A stretch of 64,000 nt of DNA from Acidocella sp. (GTDB taxonomy: Bacteria; Pseudomonadota; Alphaproteobacteria; Acetobacterales; Acetobacteraceae), in the NCBI GenBank assembly GCA_026224875.1, contig JAMFRU010000117.1, forward strand, positions 1 to 64,000, read 5' to 3'. This document shows, one piece after another, positions 53,764-63,083 of the stretch. How positions within the stretch are numbered: the stretch's first letter is position 1; each line of letters begins with the position of its first letter. The position numbers and the translations under genes are program-made. A model generated the notes under the pieces. The model had not been told where the DNA came from. It worked only from the letters and a program-made list of their open reading frames with translations, and ran no database searches.

Positions 53764-55833
53764 ATGAACGCGCCGCGCCGCGCCTTAACGTCGGCCGAAC
53801 TGTTACAGTTTGCCGGGATATTGCAGGCGCAGGGCAAGCTCACGGAAGCCGAGGCCGCCTATCGCCGCGTGGTGCAACTGCTCCCCAGTGAACCCGCCGC
53901 CGCAACCGGGCTTGGCCTGCTGCTCGGCGAAAAGGGCGATACGGCGGAGGCCTTGGACTGGCTGCGCCGCGCCTGCGTGCTGGCCCCGGCAAATGCCGAG
54001 ATGCACAATAATCTCGGCCGCCTGGCCCGCGCGGGCGGTGCGCTGGAGGAGGCGCTGGCCAGTTTCCAAACCGCCCTCACACTCGCCCCGCACCAGCCCG
54101 AGGCACATTATAACTGTGCCCAGGCGCTGGCCGCTCTGGGCCGGCAGCACGAGGCCATGGCCGCATGGCGCGCCGCAATTGCCCTCGCCCCCGGCTTGGC
54201 TCCCGCGCATTTCCAGCTCGGCCTGGCCTTGCAAACGGCAGGCGATTTCCCCGCCGCGCGCGAACATCTACGGCAGGCAGCGCCCGGCCACCCCGCGGCA
54301 AGCGCCGCGCTCGCCCGGTTATCGGCGGCAATGGGTGAACCAGAGGCGAATTATGCCTATGCCCAGGCCCTCACTCTGGCACCGGAGGATGCCGCTTTGC
54401 ACAGCGATGCCGGTGCCGCTCTGGCCGCCACCGGCGAGTATGAGCAGGCCATCGCCCTCTTCACCCGCGCCATCGCTTTGCAACCCGGGCTGGCCGCCGC
54501 GCATAATAATCTCGGTAATTCATTGGTGGCCTTAAAGCGCTGGGCGGAGGCAACGAACGCCTATCGCGCCGCTCTGGCACTGGACCCGGATTTTCCCGAG
54601 GCACATGGCAATCTCGGCAATGCCGCGCTGGAGTTGCTGCGCCCGGCCGAAGCGCTGGCATATTTCGATGCCGCGCTGGCCATAAACCCCAGCCTCGCCG
54701 AATACCATCATTACCGCGGCCGCGCGCTGCTGTTTCTGGGCGATCTGCCCGCCGCCCGCGCCGCGCATACCGAGGCCGTGCGCCTGGCCCCCGGCCATGC
54801 GGAATATTACGGCGGCCTCGCCGTCGCCCAGCAGCTGGAAGCCGGCGACCCCGCCTTCCACGCGCTACTCGGCCTGGCCGAAACCATCGCCACCCAGTCG
54901 CTGTCCACCCGCGTCACCCTGCATTTCGCTTTGCATCGCAGCCTGGAGCATCAGGGCCGGCATGAAGAGGCGTTTGCGCATCTGCTGCAGGGCAATGCAC
55001 TGCGCCGCCCGCTGCTGGCCTATGACGAAGCCCGGGCGCTGCGCTATTTCAGCCGCGTCGAAACCGTGTTCACCCCGGCCTTATTGGGCCGTGCAGCACC
55101 CGAGCCCGCGGTGCCGGATGTGCCCATCTTCATCCTCGGCATGCCACGCTCCGGCTCCACCCTTATCGAACAGATCCTGGCCAGCCACCGCGACGTCTTT
55201 GGCGCCGGCGAGCTGATGTATCTGAGCGATACCGCCGCCACGCTGAGCGCTGGCGGGCTCAGCTACCCGGAAAACATGCTGGCGCGGAGTGACGCGGAAC
55301 TCGCCGCCGCCGGCACTGCCTACCGCGCCCGGCTGCGCGCTCTCGCCCCCGATGCGCCGCGCATCACCGATAAAATGCCCGCCAATTTCCTCCATATCGG
55401 CCTGCTGCGGCTCATCCTGCCCGGCGCCCGCATCATCCACACCCGGCGTAACCCGGTGGACACCTGCCTCTCCTGCTTCGCCCAGACGTTCAGCGAGGGC
55501 CAGCCTTTCGCCAACAACCTGGGCGAGCTCGGCCGCCATTACCGCGCCTATGCCAGGCTGATGGCACATTGGCGCCAGCATTTGCCCGCGGGGGCAATGC
55601 TGGAGGTGGATTACGAAGATGTCGTCGCCGATTTCGAGCCGCAGGTAAGGCGCATCCTCGCTTTCTGCGGGCTGGACTGGGACCCGGCCTGCCTGGATTT
55701 CCATGAGTACAAACGCCCCGTGATGACCGCAAGCGCCGCCCAGGTACGGCAGAAACTCTACCCCCACGCCACCGGCCGCGCCCGGCCCTACGGCACACTG
55801 TTGCAGCCCCTGCTCGATGCACTGGCCGACTGA
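53764..55833 (+). CDS. TPR-repeat sulfotransferase
   Basis: 689 residues. About the first 380 are tandem tetratricopeptide repeats (for example AEAAYRRVVQLLPSEPAAATGLGLLLG, EALASFQTALTLAPHQPEAHYN, ALAYFDAALAINPSLAEYHHYRGRALL). The C-terminal part from about 455 is a sulfotransferase: PAPS 5'-phosphosulfate loop IFILGMPRSGSTLIEQILAS and 3'-phosphate region LILPGARIIHTRRNPVDTCLS. It probably transfers sulfate from PAPS to a glycan, lipid or protein. It lies 70 bases after the hydrolase gene and 94 bases before trpB. No PAPS-synthesis gene is adjacent, but cysQ, which removes its product PAP, is 4 kb away. Confidence 0.9.
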   Translation: MNAPRRALTSAELLQFAGILQAQGKLTEAEAAYRRVVQLLPSEPAAATGLGLLLGEKGDTAEALDWLRRACVLAPANAEMHNNLGRLARAGGALEEALASFQTALTLAPHQPEAHYNCAQALAALGRQHEAMAAWRAAIALAPGLAPAHFQLGLALQTAGDFPAAREHLRQAAPGHPAASAALARLSAAMGEPEANYAYAQALTLAPEDAALHSDAGAALAATGEYEQAIALFTRAIALQPGLAAAHNNLGNSLVALKRWAEATNAYRAALALDPDFPEAHGNLGNAALELLRPAEALAYFDAALAINPSLAEYHHYRGRALLFLGDLPAARAAHTEAVRLAPGHAEYYGGLAVAQQLEAGDPAFHALLGLAETIATQSLSTRVTLHFALHRSLEHQGRHEEAFAHLLQGNALRRPLLAYDEARALRYFSRVETVFTPALLGRAAPEPAVPDVPIFILGMPRSGSTLIEQILASHRDVFGAGELMYLSDTAATLSAGGLSYPENMLARSDAELAAAGTAYRARLRALAPDAPRITDKMPANFLHIGLLRLILPGARIIHTRRNPVDTCLSCFAQTFSEGQPFANNLGELGRHYRAYARLMAHWRQHLPAGAMLEVDYEDVVADFEPQVRRILAFCGLDWDPACLDFHEYKRPVMTASAAQVRQKLYPHATGRARPYGTLLQPLLDALAD

Positions 55834-55927
55834 CATAGGGCAGAGCCCTGGCCCTTTCCGTGCCAAATCCCCACCCTAAGTCAGATGTGGCCTTTATCCG
55901 GCGGGGGGGTTGGTTTAAAGCCGGGGG

Positions 55928-57145
55928 ATGGATGATGTGATTGTGAATAGTCTGCGCAATGGTCCGGACGGGCGGGGCCGGTTTGGCGAGTTTGGCGGGC
56001 GGTATGTGGCGGAGACGCTGATGCCGCTGATACTGGAGCTTGAGGCGGCGTATGAGGCGGCGAAGGCTGATCCGTCGTTCCAGGCTGAGCTGGACTATTA
56101 TTTGAAGCATTATGTCGGGCGGCCTAGCGCGCTTTGGTTTGCCGAGCGGCTGACGCAGCATCTGGGCGGTGCCAAAATTTACTTCAAGCGCGAGGAGCTG
56201 AACCACACCGGCGCGCATAAGATCAACAATTGCATCGGCCAGATTTTGCTGGCCAGGCGCATGGGCAAGACGCGGATTATTGCCGAGACCGGGGCCGGCC
56301 AGCATGGCGTGGCGACGGCGACGGTGTGCGCGCTGTTTGGCCTGCCGTGTACCATCTACATGGGCGCGGTGGATGTGGAACGGCAGAAGCCGAATGTGTT
56401 CCGCATGAAGCTGCTGGGTGCCGAGGTTGTGCCGGTGAGCTCCGGTGCGGCGACGCTGAAGGATGCCATGAACGACGCCATGCGCGACTGGGTCGCCAAT
56501 GTGCAGGACACGTTTTATATTATCGGCACGGTGGCGGGCCCGCATCCGTATCCGGCGATGGTGCGCGATTTTCAGTGCATCATCGGCGAGGAGGCCAAGG
56601 CGCAGTTGTTCGAGGCCGAGGGGCGGCTGCCGGATGTGGCGATTGCCGCTGTGGGTGGCGGGTCCAACGCGATGGGGTTGTTCCATCCGTTCCTCGATGA
56701 GCCTTCCGTAAAACTGATCGGCGTTGAGGCCGCGGGGCATGGGCTGGATACGGACCAGCATGCGGCGTCCCTCAACCGTGGCCGGCCTGGTGTGCTGCAT
56801 GGCAACCGCACGTATTTGCTGCAGGATGACGACGGGCAGATCATCGAGGCGCATTCCATTTCGGCGGGGCTGGATTATCCCGGCATCGGGCCTGAGCATT
56901 CGTGGTTGTTCGATATCGGCCGTGCGGAATACGTCGGCATTACCGATGCCGAGGCATTGGCGGCGTTTCAATTATGCACGCGCACCGAGGGCATCATTCC
57001 GGCTCTGGAATCGGCCCACGCGATTGCGCATATCGTGAAAATTGCCGGCGGCATGGACAAGGATAAGATCATCCTGCTCAATCTCTCCGGCCGTGGCGAC
57101 AAGGATATCCCTTCCGTTGCCAAATACCTCGGAGCCGACCTATGA
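55928..57145 (+). CDS. trpB: Tryptophan synthase beta chain
   Basis: 405 residues. It condenses indole with serine. PLP lysine 98 in [14 protein letters not shown]; the phosphate loop [10 protein letters not shown] and [19 protein letters not shown] are intact; the N-terminal [15 protein letters not shown] is typical of TrpB1. The ATG at 55928 follows GGGGGATGG. Its stop overlaps the trpA start as ATGA. trpF is not immediately upstream, where the sulfotransferase lies instead. Confidence 0.97.
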   Translation: MDDVIVNSLRNGPDGRGRFGEFGGRYVAETLMPLILELEAAYEAAKADPSFQAELDYYLKHYVGRPSALWFAERLTQHLGGAKIYFKREELNHTGAHKINNCIGQILLARRMGKTRIIAETGAGQHGVATATVCALFGLPCTIYMGAVDVERQKPNVFRMKLLGAEVVPVSSGAATLKDAMNDAMRDWVANVQDTFYIIGTVAGPHPYPAMVRDFQCIIGEEAKAQLFEAEGRLPDVAIAAVGGGSNAMGLFHPFLDEPSVKLIGVEAAGHGLDTDQHAASLNRGRPGVLHGNRTYLLQDDDGQIIEAHSISAGLDYPGIGPEHSWLFDIGRAEYVGITDAEALAAFQLCTRTEGIIPALESAHAIAHIVKIAGGMDKDKIILLNLSGRGDKDIPSVAKYLGADL

Positions 57146-57945
57146 GCCGGATTGCCGGTGTTTTTGCCGGGCTGAAAGCCTCCGGCCATGCGGCGTTGAT
57201 CCCGTTTGTTGAGGCCTTCGACCCGGACCGTGCAACCTCGCTGGTGCTGCTGCATGGCATGGCGGAGAATGGCGCGGATATTATCGAAATCGGCATGCCG
57301 TTCACGGACCCTATGGCCGATGGCCCGACCATCCAGGCCGCCGGGCGCCGCGGGTTGCTGGCGGGCGCCTGCCTGGAGGGTGTGCTCGGGCTGGTTTCAG
57401 AATTCCGATCCACCAACGACCGTACCCCGCTGGTGCTGATGGGCTATCTCAACCCCATCCTCTCCTATGGTGTGGAAAAATTCTGCGCCGATGCCGCGAA
57501 GGCTGGCGTGGATGGATTGATCGTGGTCGATCTGCCGACCGAGGAGGCCGATTTGTTGCTGCCGGATGCGGCGAAAAATGAAATCGACGTGATCCGTCTG
57601 ATTGCCCCCACGACTTCGGACGAGCGCCTGCCTTTAGTCCTCGCGGGCTCCTCGGGCTTTGTCTATTACGTCAGCATCACCGGCATCACCGGCACACGCA
57701 CGGCCTCCGCCTCAGACCTGGCGCGCGACATCCCGCGCATCCGTGCCGCAACCGACCTGCCGATAGCAGTCGGGTTTGGCGTACGCACACCGGCGCAGGC
57801 CGCGGTGGTGGCGCAGTATGCCGACGCCGCGATCGTCGCCTCGGCGCTGATCGAGACCTTGTGCCGCGAAAATGTCGCCGCCGTGCTGCGTGACGTGAAG
57901 GCGCTGTCCGTTGGGATTTGCGGGGCGCGACAGGTGGCAGCGTAA
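57142..57945 (+). CDS. trpA: Tryptophan synthase alpha chain
   Basis: 267 residues. It cleaves indole-glycerol phosphate and passes indole to TrpB. Catalytic Glu49 and Asp60 are in [20 protein letters not shown]; the phosphate site [11 protein letters not shown] near 210 and [14 protein letters not shown] loop are present. The early strand reads PFVEAFDPD where most TrpA have TAGDPD, a small deviation. Coupled to trpB; a PhyH-type gene follows 11 bases later. Confidence 0.96.
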   Translation: MSRIAGVFAGLKASGHAALIPFVEAFDPDRATSLVLLHGMAENGADIIEIGMPFTDPMADGPTIQAAGRRGLLAGACLEGVLGLVSEFRSTNDRTPLVLMGYLNPILSYGVEKFCADAAKAGVDGLIVVDLPTEEADLLLPDAAKNEIDVIRLIAPTTSDERLPLVLAGSSGFVYYVSITGITGTRTASASDLARDIPRIRAATDLPIAVGFGVRTPAQAAVVAQYADAAIVASALIETLCRENVAAVLRDVKALSVGICGARQVAA

Positions 57946-57956
57946 AGGGGAGCGTT

Positions 57957-58835
57957 ATGAGCTTTTTCAGCAAGCTGCGCGCACGTCTCTCCATGCTCGG
58001 GCAAAAACCGCCCGCCGTCGCCTTCGCCGATTTTTCCGAAACACCGCCGGATGAGCTGCTGCCGTATCTCGACCGCAGCGTGGTGGATGAGGCGAGCCTG
58101 ACCCCGACGCAGCGCGAGTGGCGCGAGACCGGCGTGGTCATCCTGCGCAATTTTATACCCGATGAAGTGACCGCCCCCTATATCGCCGTGCGCGAGGCTT
58201 TGGGCGAAGAGGCCGGCTGGCTCGAATGCGCGCCTTACATGCATGTGGAGGAGATGCGCGATCTCGCCCTGTACCCGCCGCTGATGGCGAAGATGAAAGA
58301 GGTGATCGGCGAGGATATGATGCTGCATCTGTGCCTCACCGGCTGGATCAGCACCAAGCGCGAGTGGCATCAGGATGATTATCTGAACCCGGATTTCGTC
58401 AATTGCTGGTACATCGCCATCTGGATCGCGCTGGACGATATCCATCCCGATAGCGGACCGTTCGAATATATTCCGGGCTCGCATCGCTGGCCATTGATGC
58501 GCGGCGAGAAAATCCGCGCCCTGCTCACGGAAGAAGAGCAGGACATGCACTGGCCAAAATGGAGCGAGCGTTTCACCACGCCCGCGGCGGTACATGAAAT
58601 CAAGAAAAGCGGCGTGAAGGTAAAGCAGTTTCTGGCCAAGCGCGGCGATGTTTTGTTATGGCACGGACGGCTAATGCACCAAGGTGCAAAGCCAAATGAC
58701 CCCAACATGGAACGCCGCTCGCTAATCGCGCATTACTCCAGCAGCGCGCACCGGCCGGACATTCATGAGGATTATCGCGCCCGCGACGAGAACGGCCAAA
58801 TCTACATCGTATTCGGCGTATCCACCGCAATTTAA
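57957..58835 (+). CDS. Phytanoyl-CoA dioxygenase (PhyH) family protein
   Basis: 292 residues. The Fe(II) ligands HxD are in REWHQDDYLNPDF and the distal His in LLWHGRLMHQGAKPN, with the 2-oxoglutarate Arg in MERRSLIAHY. GSHRWPLM marks the PhyH fold. It hydroxylates an unknown small molecule. ATG 57957 has GGGGAG four bases upstream and lies 11 bases after the trpA stop, so it may be read as part of the trpBA transcript. Confidence 0.9.
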   Translation: MSFFSKLRARLSMLGQKPPAVAFADFSETPPDELLPYLDRSVVDEASLTPTQREWRETGVVILRNFIPDEVTAPYIAVREALGEEAGWLECAPYMHVEEMRDLALYPPLMAKMKEVIGEDMMLHLCLTGWISTKREWHQDDYLNPDFVNCWYIAIWIALDDIHPDSGPFEYIPGSHRWPLMRGEKIRALLTEEEQDMHWPKWSERFTTPAAVHEIKKSGVKVKQFLAKRGDVLLWHGRLMHQGAKPNDPNMERRSLIAHYSSSAHRPDIHEDYRARDENGQIYIVFGVSTAI

Positions 58836-58840
58836 AAATA

Positions 58841-58884
58841 GCAAAAGTTTTTGTGCAGCTTTTTTCAAAAAGCTGCTGCTTTTA
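58841..58884 (-). repeat. AGCAG 3'-end hairpin repeat, copy D (GCAGC stem, inverted)
   Basis: The reverse complement reads AGCAGCAGCTTTTTG, then AAAAAAGCTGCAC, then AAAAACTTTTGC, as in copy C. It lies between the convergent PhyH and PAS genes and probably terminates both. Confidence 0.7.
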
Positions 58885-59235
58885 CACGGCCTCCTTACCC
58901 TCAGCATCAGCATAACGCTTAACCACCCGCAGCCAAGGCGTACGCGTCCGCTCCTCCACGGCCAGGCGCCCGCTGGCAGAGGCGAACAGCACACGGTTAC
59001 GCCCCGTGGCCTTGGCCAATGCGGTTACCAGGCCGCCTGCAGCACGTGCCTCGGGCGGATGGAACATGGCGAAATGCTGGCCAATCACATCGCCGGCTTC
59101 ATGCGGGGTAAGTGCGCGGGCGCCCTCATTCCAGGCCTCGATCTCACCTTCCGTATCCAGAATGATAACGGCATAATCGGCCAGATCGCTGAGAGAACGG
59201 CACAGCACGGCATTGCTAAACAGGAACGCGTCCAT
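58882..59235 (-). CDS. Single-domain PAS protein
   Basis: 117 residues, essentially one PAS domain: LSDLADYAVIILDTEGEIEAWNEGARALTPHEAGDVIGQHFAMFHPPE. No kinase, cyclase or helix-turn-helix domain follows, and no ligand residue (heme His, FMN Cys) is evident. It may sense a signal and act through a partner protein. GGAGG lies 6 bases before ATG 59235. Nothing adjacent points to the partner. Confidence 0.85.
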   Translation of the reverse strand: MDAFLFSNAVLCRSLSDLADYAVIILDTEGEIEAWNEGARALTPHEAGDVIGQHFAMFHPPEARAAGGLVTALAKATGRNRVLFASASGRLAVEERTRTPWLRVVKRYADAEGKEAV

Positions 59236-59358
59236 ATTAATCCTCCCGCGGGATGCGAGAATTTCATGAGACGGGAGAAACCTTTAGCAATGCTTAAAAA
59301 TCGCCACATAAACGCGTGATGTAACGAAATGGGCGGGTTTTACGTCCCGCCCACACGA

Positions 59359-59526
59359 TTAGTGCCCGCTGCCGCCGCCGTGGTTATAGCCACCGCCACC
59401 GCCGTGCCAGCTATTTCCACCACCATGATTATAGCCATGGTAACCATAACCGGGACCCCACACGCACCCGCCAAGGCTGAGTACGAGGGTTAAAAGTGCC
59501 GCAACGGCAAAGGGTGATTTTTTCAT
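59359..59526 (-). CDS. Small Gly/His-rich lipoprotein
   Basis: 55 residues. MKKSPFAVAALLTLVLSLGGC is a lipoprotein signal with lipidation at Cys21; the rest is glycine-rich with five histidines and aromatic residues (YGYHGYNHGGG, WHGGGGGYNHGGGSGH). The function is unknown; surface exposure and metal binding are inferences. It has no clear ribosome site. A larger protein of the same plan is encoded 126 bases upstream on the same strand. Confidence 0.75.
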   Translation of the reverse strand: MKKSPFAVAALLTLVLSLGGCVWGPGYGYHGYNHGGGNSWHGGGGGYNHGGGSGH

Positions 59527-59652
59527 AAACCCAACATGGTGCCGCAGTGCGGCGGGATTGAGGGGGAATCATGTTATAATTGCAGAAATAAGCTGAAATT
59601 TCCGTCACCAAATGAAAATGCTGCGCTGCTTGCACAACGCGGCATGTGACAG

Positions 59653-60054
59653 TTACGGATGCTGGTGACCGCCGCCGCCGTTGTTGTTCTGGCCGCCACC
59701 GTGCCCGCCACCGCCCTGGCCACCGCCATTGTGGCCGCCGCCGCCGTGCTCTCCGCCATCGGGCGGATGTCCACCACCGCCCTGGCCACCGTGCCCGCCG
59801 CCGCCATCCGGCGGATGCCCACCACCGTGCCACTCGCCACCATGGTTGTAGCCTCCACCATGGTCGTAACCCCCACCGCCGACGCCAATCACCACAGTGG
59901 AACCACCATAATAGGCCGGCCCCGGTGCATAATAGCCGGGAGATGCATAATAACCGCCACTGCTATAGCCGGGACTGCCGTAATAGCCGGTGCCGCCGTA
60001 AACGCAGCCGGTAAGGCCAAGGGCAAGAAGGCAAGGTGCGAGAAACTGTTTCAT
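59653..60054 (-). CDS. Gly/His-rich lipoprotein with HPPDGG repeats
   Basis: 133 residues. MKQFLAPCLLALGLTGC is a lipoprotein signal (Cys17). Residues 18-60 are Tyr/Gly/Ser/Pro-rich; from about 62 to the end it is a tract of Gly and 11 His, including two HPPDGG units. The His density resembles nickel or zinc storage proteins, and the lipid anchor would place it in the envelope. ATG 60054 is used; the upstream in-frame start at 60081 would put nine residues before the signal. Precedes the smaller paralogue; cysQ is upstream on the same strand. Confidence 0.75.
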   Translation of the reverse strand: MKQFLAPCLLALGLTGCVYGGTGYYGSPGYSSGGYYASPGYYAPGPAYYGGSTVVIGVGGGGYDHGGGYNHGGEWHGGGHPPDGGGGHGGQGGGGHPPDGGEHGGGGHNGGGQGGGGHGGGQNNNGGGGHQHP

Positions 60055-60099
60055 GATGTGGATATGGTGACGCCGGATCATGGCGGCAATCAGGCGGAA

Positions 60100-60855
60100 T
60101 TACCGCAAACCCCAGGCATTAAAATCCGGGTTCTCCCAGCCGGGCTTGCCGTAGCGCAAAGGCGCGCCCTCCGTGGTGAGTACACAGCCGCCAGCGGCTT
60201 CCAGCACCGCCTGGGGGGCGGCCGTGTCCCATTCCATGGTGCGGCCCAGGCGCGGGTAAAAATCCGCAACTCCCTCAGCCAGGCGCAAAAATTTCAGCGC
60301 CGAGCCGATGTTCGTCAACGCCGCCACCCTGTACCTATCCAGTAGTGCGGCCAACTCCGGCGCATCGGCGTAATGGCGCGAGGCCATCACCGTAAGCCCC
60401 GCCTTCGGCGCCACCCGTGCCGCGATTTGCTCTTCCACCCCACCGCGCCGGCGCCAGGCGCCATGTCCGATCAAGCCAAAATGCAGTTCCTCCAGCGCCG
60501 GCGAGGCCACCGCCCCCAGCACCGGCACACCATGCTCAATCAGCCCGATATTCACGGCAAACTCGGGGCGCCCGGCGGCAAACTCGCGCGTGCCATCCAG
60601 CGGGTCCACCAGCCAGTAGCGCGTCCCCGGCGCAATATGCAGCCCCGCCGCCACCTCTTCCTCGGCAATCACGGGAATATCCGGTGCCGCCGCGCGCAAC
60701 CCCGCCACAATCAGCGCCTCGGCGCGGGTGTCGGCTACCGTCACCGGCGTCTCATCGGCTTTCGCGGCCACGGCAAACCCCGCGGCGCGCACTTCACGGA
60801 TCAAGGCAGCGGCCTCATCGGCCAGGCGCACGGCCAAACTCAGTAATTCCTGCAT
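60100..60855 (-). CDS. cysQ: 3'(2'),5'-bisphosphate nucleotidase
   Basis: 251 residues. Inositol-monophosphatase fold: metal ligands in VIAEEE near residue 65, LVDPLDGTREFAAG near residue 82, and C-terminal MEWDTAAPQAVLEAAGG near 207. CysQ removes 3'-phosphoadenosine-5'-phosphate made by sulfotransferases and PAPS reduction, which fits the sulfotransferase gene 4.3 kb away. Divergent from pepA with 87 bases between. Confidence 0.93.
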   Translation of the reverse strand: MQELLSLAVRLADEAAALIREVRAAGFAVAAKADETPVTVADTRAEALIVAGLRAAAPDIPVIAEEEVAAGLHIAPGTRYWLVDPLDGTREFAAGRPEFAVNIGLIEHGVPVLGAVASPALEELHFGLIGHGAWRRRGGVEEQIAARVAPKAGLTVMASRHYADAPELAALLDRYRVAALTNIGSALKFLRLAEGVADFYPRLGRTMEWDTAAPQAVLEAAGGCVLTTEGAPLRYGKPGWENPDFNAWGLR

Positions 60856-60942
60856 GGCTCCCCTGTACCGCCCCGCTCACCTATGGCCAAGCGCCCCGGG
60901 TTTGTTATGCTCGCTCCCAAGAGAATTTTGAGGAGCCGTTAC

Positions 60943-62430
60943 ATGCTGGATATCTCATTCGCCGCGTTGGATCTGCCGGAAGAAGGCGTGCTGGTGCTGC
61001 CTTTGGCGGAAGGTGCCGAGCTGACCGGCCCGGTTGCCGCTTTAGACAAAGCCCTAAAAGGCGGGCTGAAGCGCGCGCTGGAGGCCGCCGAATTCACCGG
61101 CAAAAAGGGCCAGCAAGCCAACCTGCTCGCCCCGGGCAAGTATAAAAAAATCCTGTTCATCGGCACCGGCAAGGCGGAATCCCCGGGCAAGCCCGAAGAG
61201 CTAGGCGGCACCATCGTAGCCTCATTGGCTAAGGAAACAGCGGTTGCCGTGCTCACCGCCAGCCCTGAGCAAGCCGCCAAACTGGCCTTCGGCGCCCGGC
61301 TGCGCGCCTACCGGTTCGACACCTACCGCACCACGCTGAAGCCGGACGAAAAACCCAAGCTGGCCAAACTCCGCCTCCTCACGCCCGAGCCGAATGCCGC
61401 CGAGAAAGCCTACAAAACCCTCGCCGCCATCGCGCGCGGCGTGGAATTCACCCGCGATCTCGTCACCGAGCCCGCCAACATCCTCTACCCGGCGGAATTC
61501 GCCGACCGCGCCGAGGGTTTGAAAAAACTCGGGCTCAAGGTGGAAGTGTTCGGCCAGAAGGAGCTGGAAAAACTCGGCTTCGGCACGTTGCTCTCGGTAT
61601 CCCAGGGCTCGGCCCGCGAGCCGCGCATGGTGGTGCTGCAATGGTTTGGCGCCGCCCACGAAGATGAGGGCAAAAAATCCGCCAAGAAGCTGAAAGACCC
61701 GATCGCCTTCATCGGCAAGGGTGTGACCTTCGATACCGGCGGCATTTCCATTAAACCCGCGGCCGGCATGGAAGACATGAAATGGGACATGGCCGGCGCC
61801 GGTGCCGTTGTCGGCGCCATGGCGGCTCTGGCCGGGCGCAAGGCCAAGGTTGATGCCGTGGGCCTGATCGGCCTGGTGGAAAACATGCCCTCCAGCACCG
61901 CCACCCGCCCCGGCGATGTGGTGAAAAGCTACTCCGGCCAGACGGTCGAAATCCTCAACACCGATGCCGAAGGCCGGCTCGTGCTGGCCGACGTGCTGTA
62001 CTACGCGCAACAGCGTTTCGAGCCCAAATACATGGTGGACCTCGCCACGCTCACCGGCGCCATTATCACCGGCCTGGGCCATGAATATGCCGGCCTGTTC
62101 AGCAATAACGACGAGCTGGCCGCACAGCTCACCGCCGCCGGTGCATCCGTGGACGAACTGCTCTGGCGCATGCCGCTGGTGCCGCTGGGTGAGAGCTACG
62201 ACAAGGAGATCAACTCCCCCATCGCGGATGTGAAAAACATCGGCAGCCGCGCCGGCGGCTCCATCACCGCCGCGCAGTTCCTGCAGCGCTTCGTCAACGG
62301 CAAACCCTGGGCGCATCTGGACATCGCCGGCATGGCCTGGGCCTCCAAGGACTCAGCCGTAACACCCAAGGGCGCCACGGCGTTCGGCGTGCGGTTGCTG
62401 GACGCGTTTGCCCGCGGCTTCGAGGCTTAA
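60943..62430 (+). CDS. pepA: Leucyl aminopeptidase
   Basis: 495 residues. The M17 signature NTDAEGRLVLADVL is at about residue 340; metal ligands in GKGVTFDTGGISIKP and MKWDMAGAG are intact. It cuts N-terminal amino acids from peptides in the cytoplasm. GAGGAG is 8 bases before ATG 60943. The last four bases overlap the decayed NTF2-like gene on the other strand. The holC gene often found after pepA is not present. Confidence 0.96.
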   Translation: MLDISFAALDLPEEGVLVLPLAEGAELTGPVAALDKALKGGLKRALEAAEFTGKKGQQANLLAPGKYKKILFIGTGKAESPGKPEELGGTIVASLAKETAVAVLTASPEQAAKLAFGARLRAYRFDTYRTTLKPDEKPKLAKLRLLTPEPNAAEKAYKTLAAIARGVEFTRDLVTEPANILYPAEFADRAEGLKKLGLKVEVFGQKELEKLGFGTLLSVSQGSAREPRMVVLQWFGAAHEDEGKKSAKKLKDPIAFIGKGVTFDTGGISIKPAAGMEDMKWDMAGAGAVVGAMAALAGRKAKVDAVGLIGLVENMPSSTATRPGDVVKSYSGQTVEILNTDAEGRLVLADVLYYAQQRFEPKYMVDLATLTGAIITGLGHEYAGLFSNNDELAAQLTAAGASVDELLWRMPLVPLGESYDKEINSPIADVKNIGSRAGGSITAAQFLQRFVNGKPWAHLDIAGMAWASKDSAVTPKGATAFGVRLLDAFARGFEA

Positions 62431-62720
62431 AGCGATCCGCCAAACAAAGCGTAAGACGGATCACCCCGGTCGAGCGTAAAGCGCGGCACGATTGAAGCGA
62501 AGGTGACATCGAGAATTTCGTTGATGTCACCTTCGAAAAAACGTTTCTCGATGCCCCATTTCTCAGCCCGCCGCGACCAGCGGTCGAGATAGCGGCCGCG
62601 CGTGGTAATCTGCCTGGGCTGCCACTATGCCCAAGCGCCGGATCAATCCGGTCCACCGCGCTACAGCAGCTCCGTGATCTGCTGCTTGTCCATGAGCAAC
62701 CTTAAGTCTGCCTCTCCCAT
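62427..62720 (-). pseudogene. Decayed NTF2/SnoaL-like gene
   Basis: A good ribosome site (AGGGAGG) precedes ATG 62720, which reads MGEADLRLLMDKQQITELL and meets a TAG. A one-frame change then gives VDRIDPALGHS, and the original frame resumes as RQITTRGRYLDRWSRRAEKW and GIEKRFFEGDINEILDV up to TAA at 62427. These three pieces match the start, early part and end of SnoaL-like nuclear transport factor 2 proteins; roughly 60 central residues are missing. The gene is therefore a remnant with a frameshift, an internal deletion and stops. Confidence 0.6.
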
Positions 62721-62740
62721 TATTACCTCCCTGGCTTTTG

Positions 62741-62760
62741 GCCCGGCGGCTTAGCCGGGC
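62741..62760. terminator. Hairpin after the 77-aa gene
   Basis: GCCCGGC (62741-62747) and GCCGGGC (62754-62760) form a 7-bp stem, 13 bases after the stop of the minus-strand gene that ends at 62773. No T-run follows. Confidence 0.4.
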
Positions 62761-62772
62761 CCGGCCATCCTC

Positions 62773-63006
62773 CTACACCAACTGCGCCAGCGCCATCCTT
62801 TTGCCCTGCCCGGCGATGGTCGCCATCCGCCCGCCCTCGGTGCCGGTCAGCATCACCATATCGCCCTCGCACAGCAAGTCCGCCGCATCGGTAAAATACC
62901 CCGTCCCCATGGTCTGCACGAAATTATCGTTGCCGGCCTTGTAGTGCCACAGGGTAAAACCGTTGGCATAAGCGAGGACGGAGAGATTGCGCAGACTGAA
63001 AGCCAT
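62773..63006 (-). CDS. Uncharacterised 77-aa protein
   Basis: 77 residues starting MAFSLRNLSVLAYANGFTLW and continuing HYKAGNDNFVQTMG, then GYFTDAADLLCEGDMVMLTG and a GGRMATIAG turn. The beta-rich pattern matches a widespread family of short proteins I remember from Acetobacteraceae and their phages, with no known function; the memory is of sequence form only. AAGGAA lies 7 bases before ATG 63006. It shares a 198-base promoter region containing an SOS box with the divergent S24 repressor gene. Confidence 0.75.
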   Translation of the reverse strand: MAFSLRNLSVLAYANGFTLWHYKAGNDNFVQTMGTGYFTDAADLLCEGDMVMLTGTEGGRMATIAGQGKRMALAQLV

Positions 63007-63083
63007 ATCATGTTTCCTTTTCGTAAGTTAACCTAAGGTTGCGATCTTGTGAGGCTTATATTCCTACACCCCTCATAAGACAA

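Noticed and set aside
55490-56971. A 493-codon minus-strand frame across the sulfotransferase and trpB
   Set aside because: Both plus-strand proteins are intact here; the antisense sequence is Arg/His/Pro-rich shadow coding.
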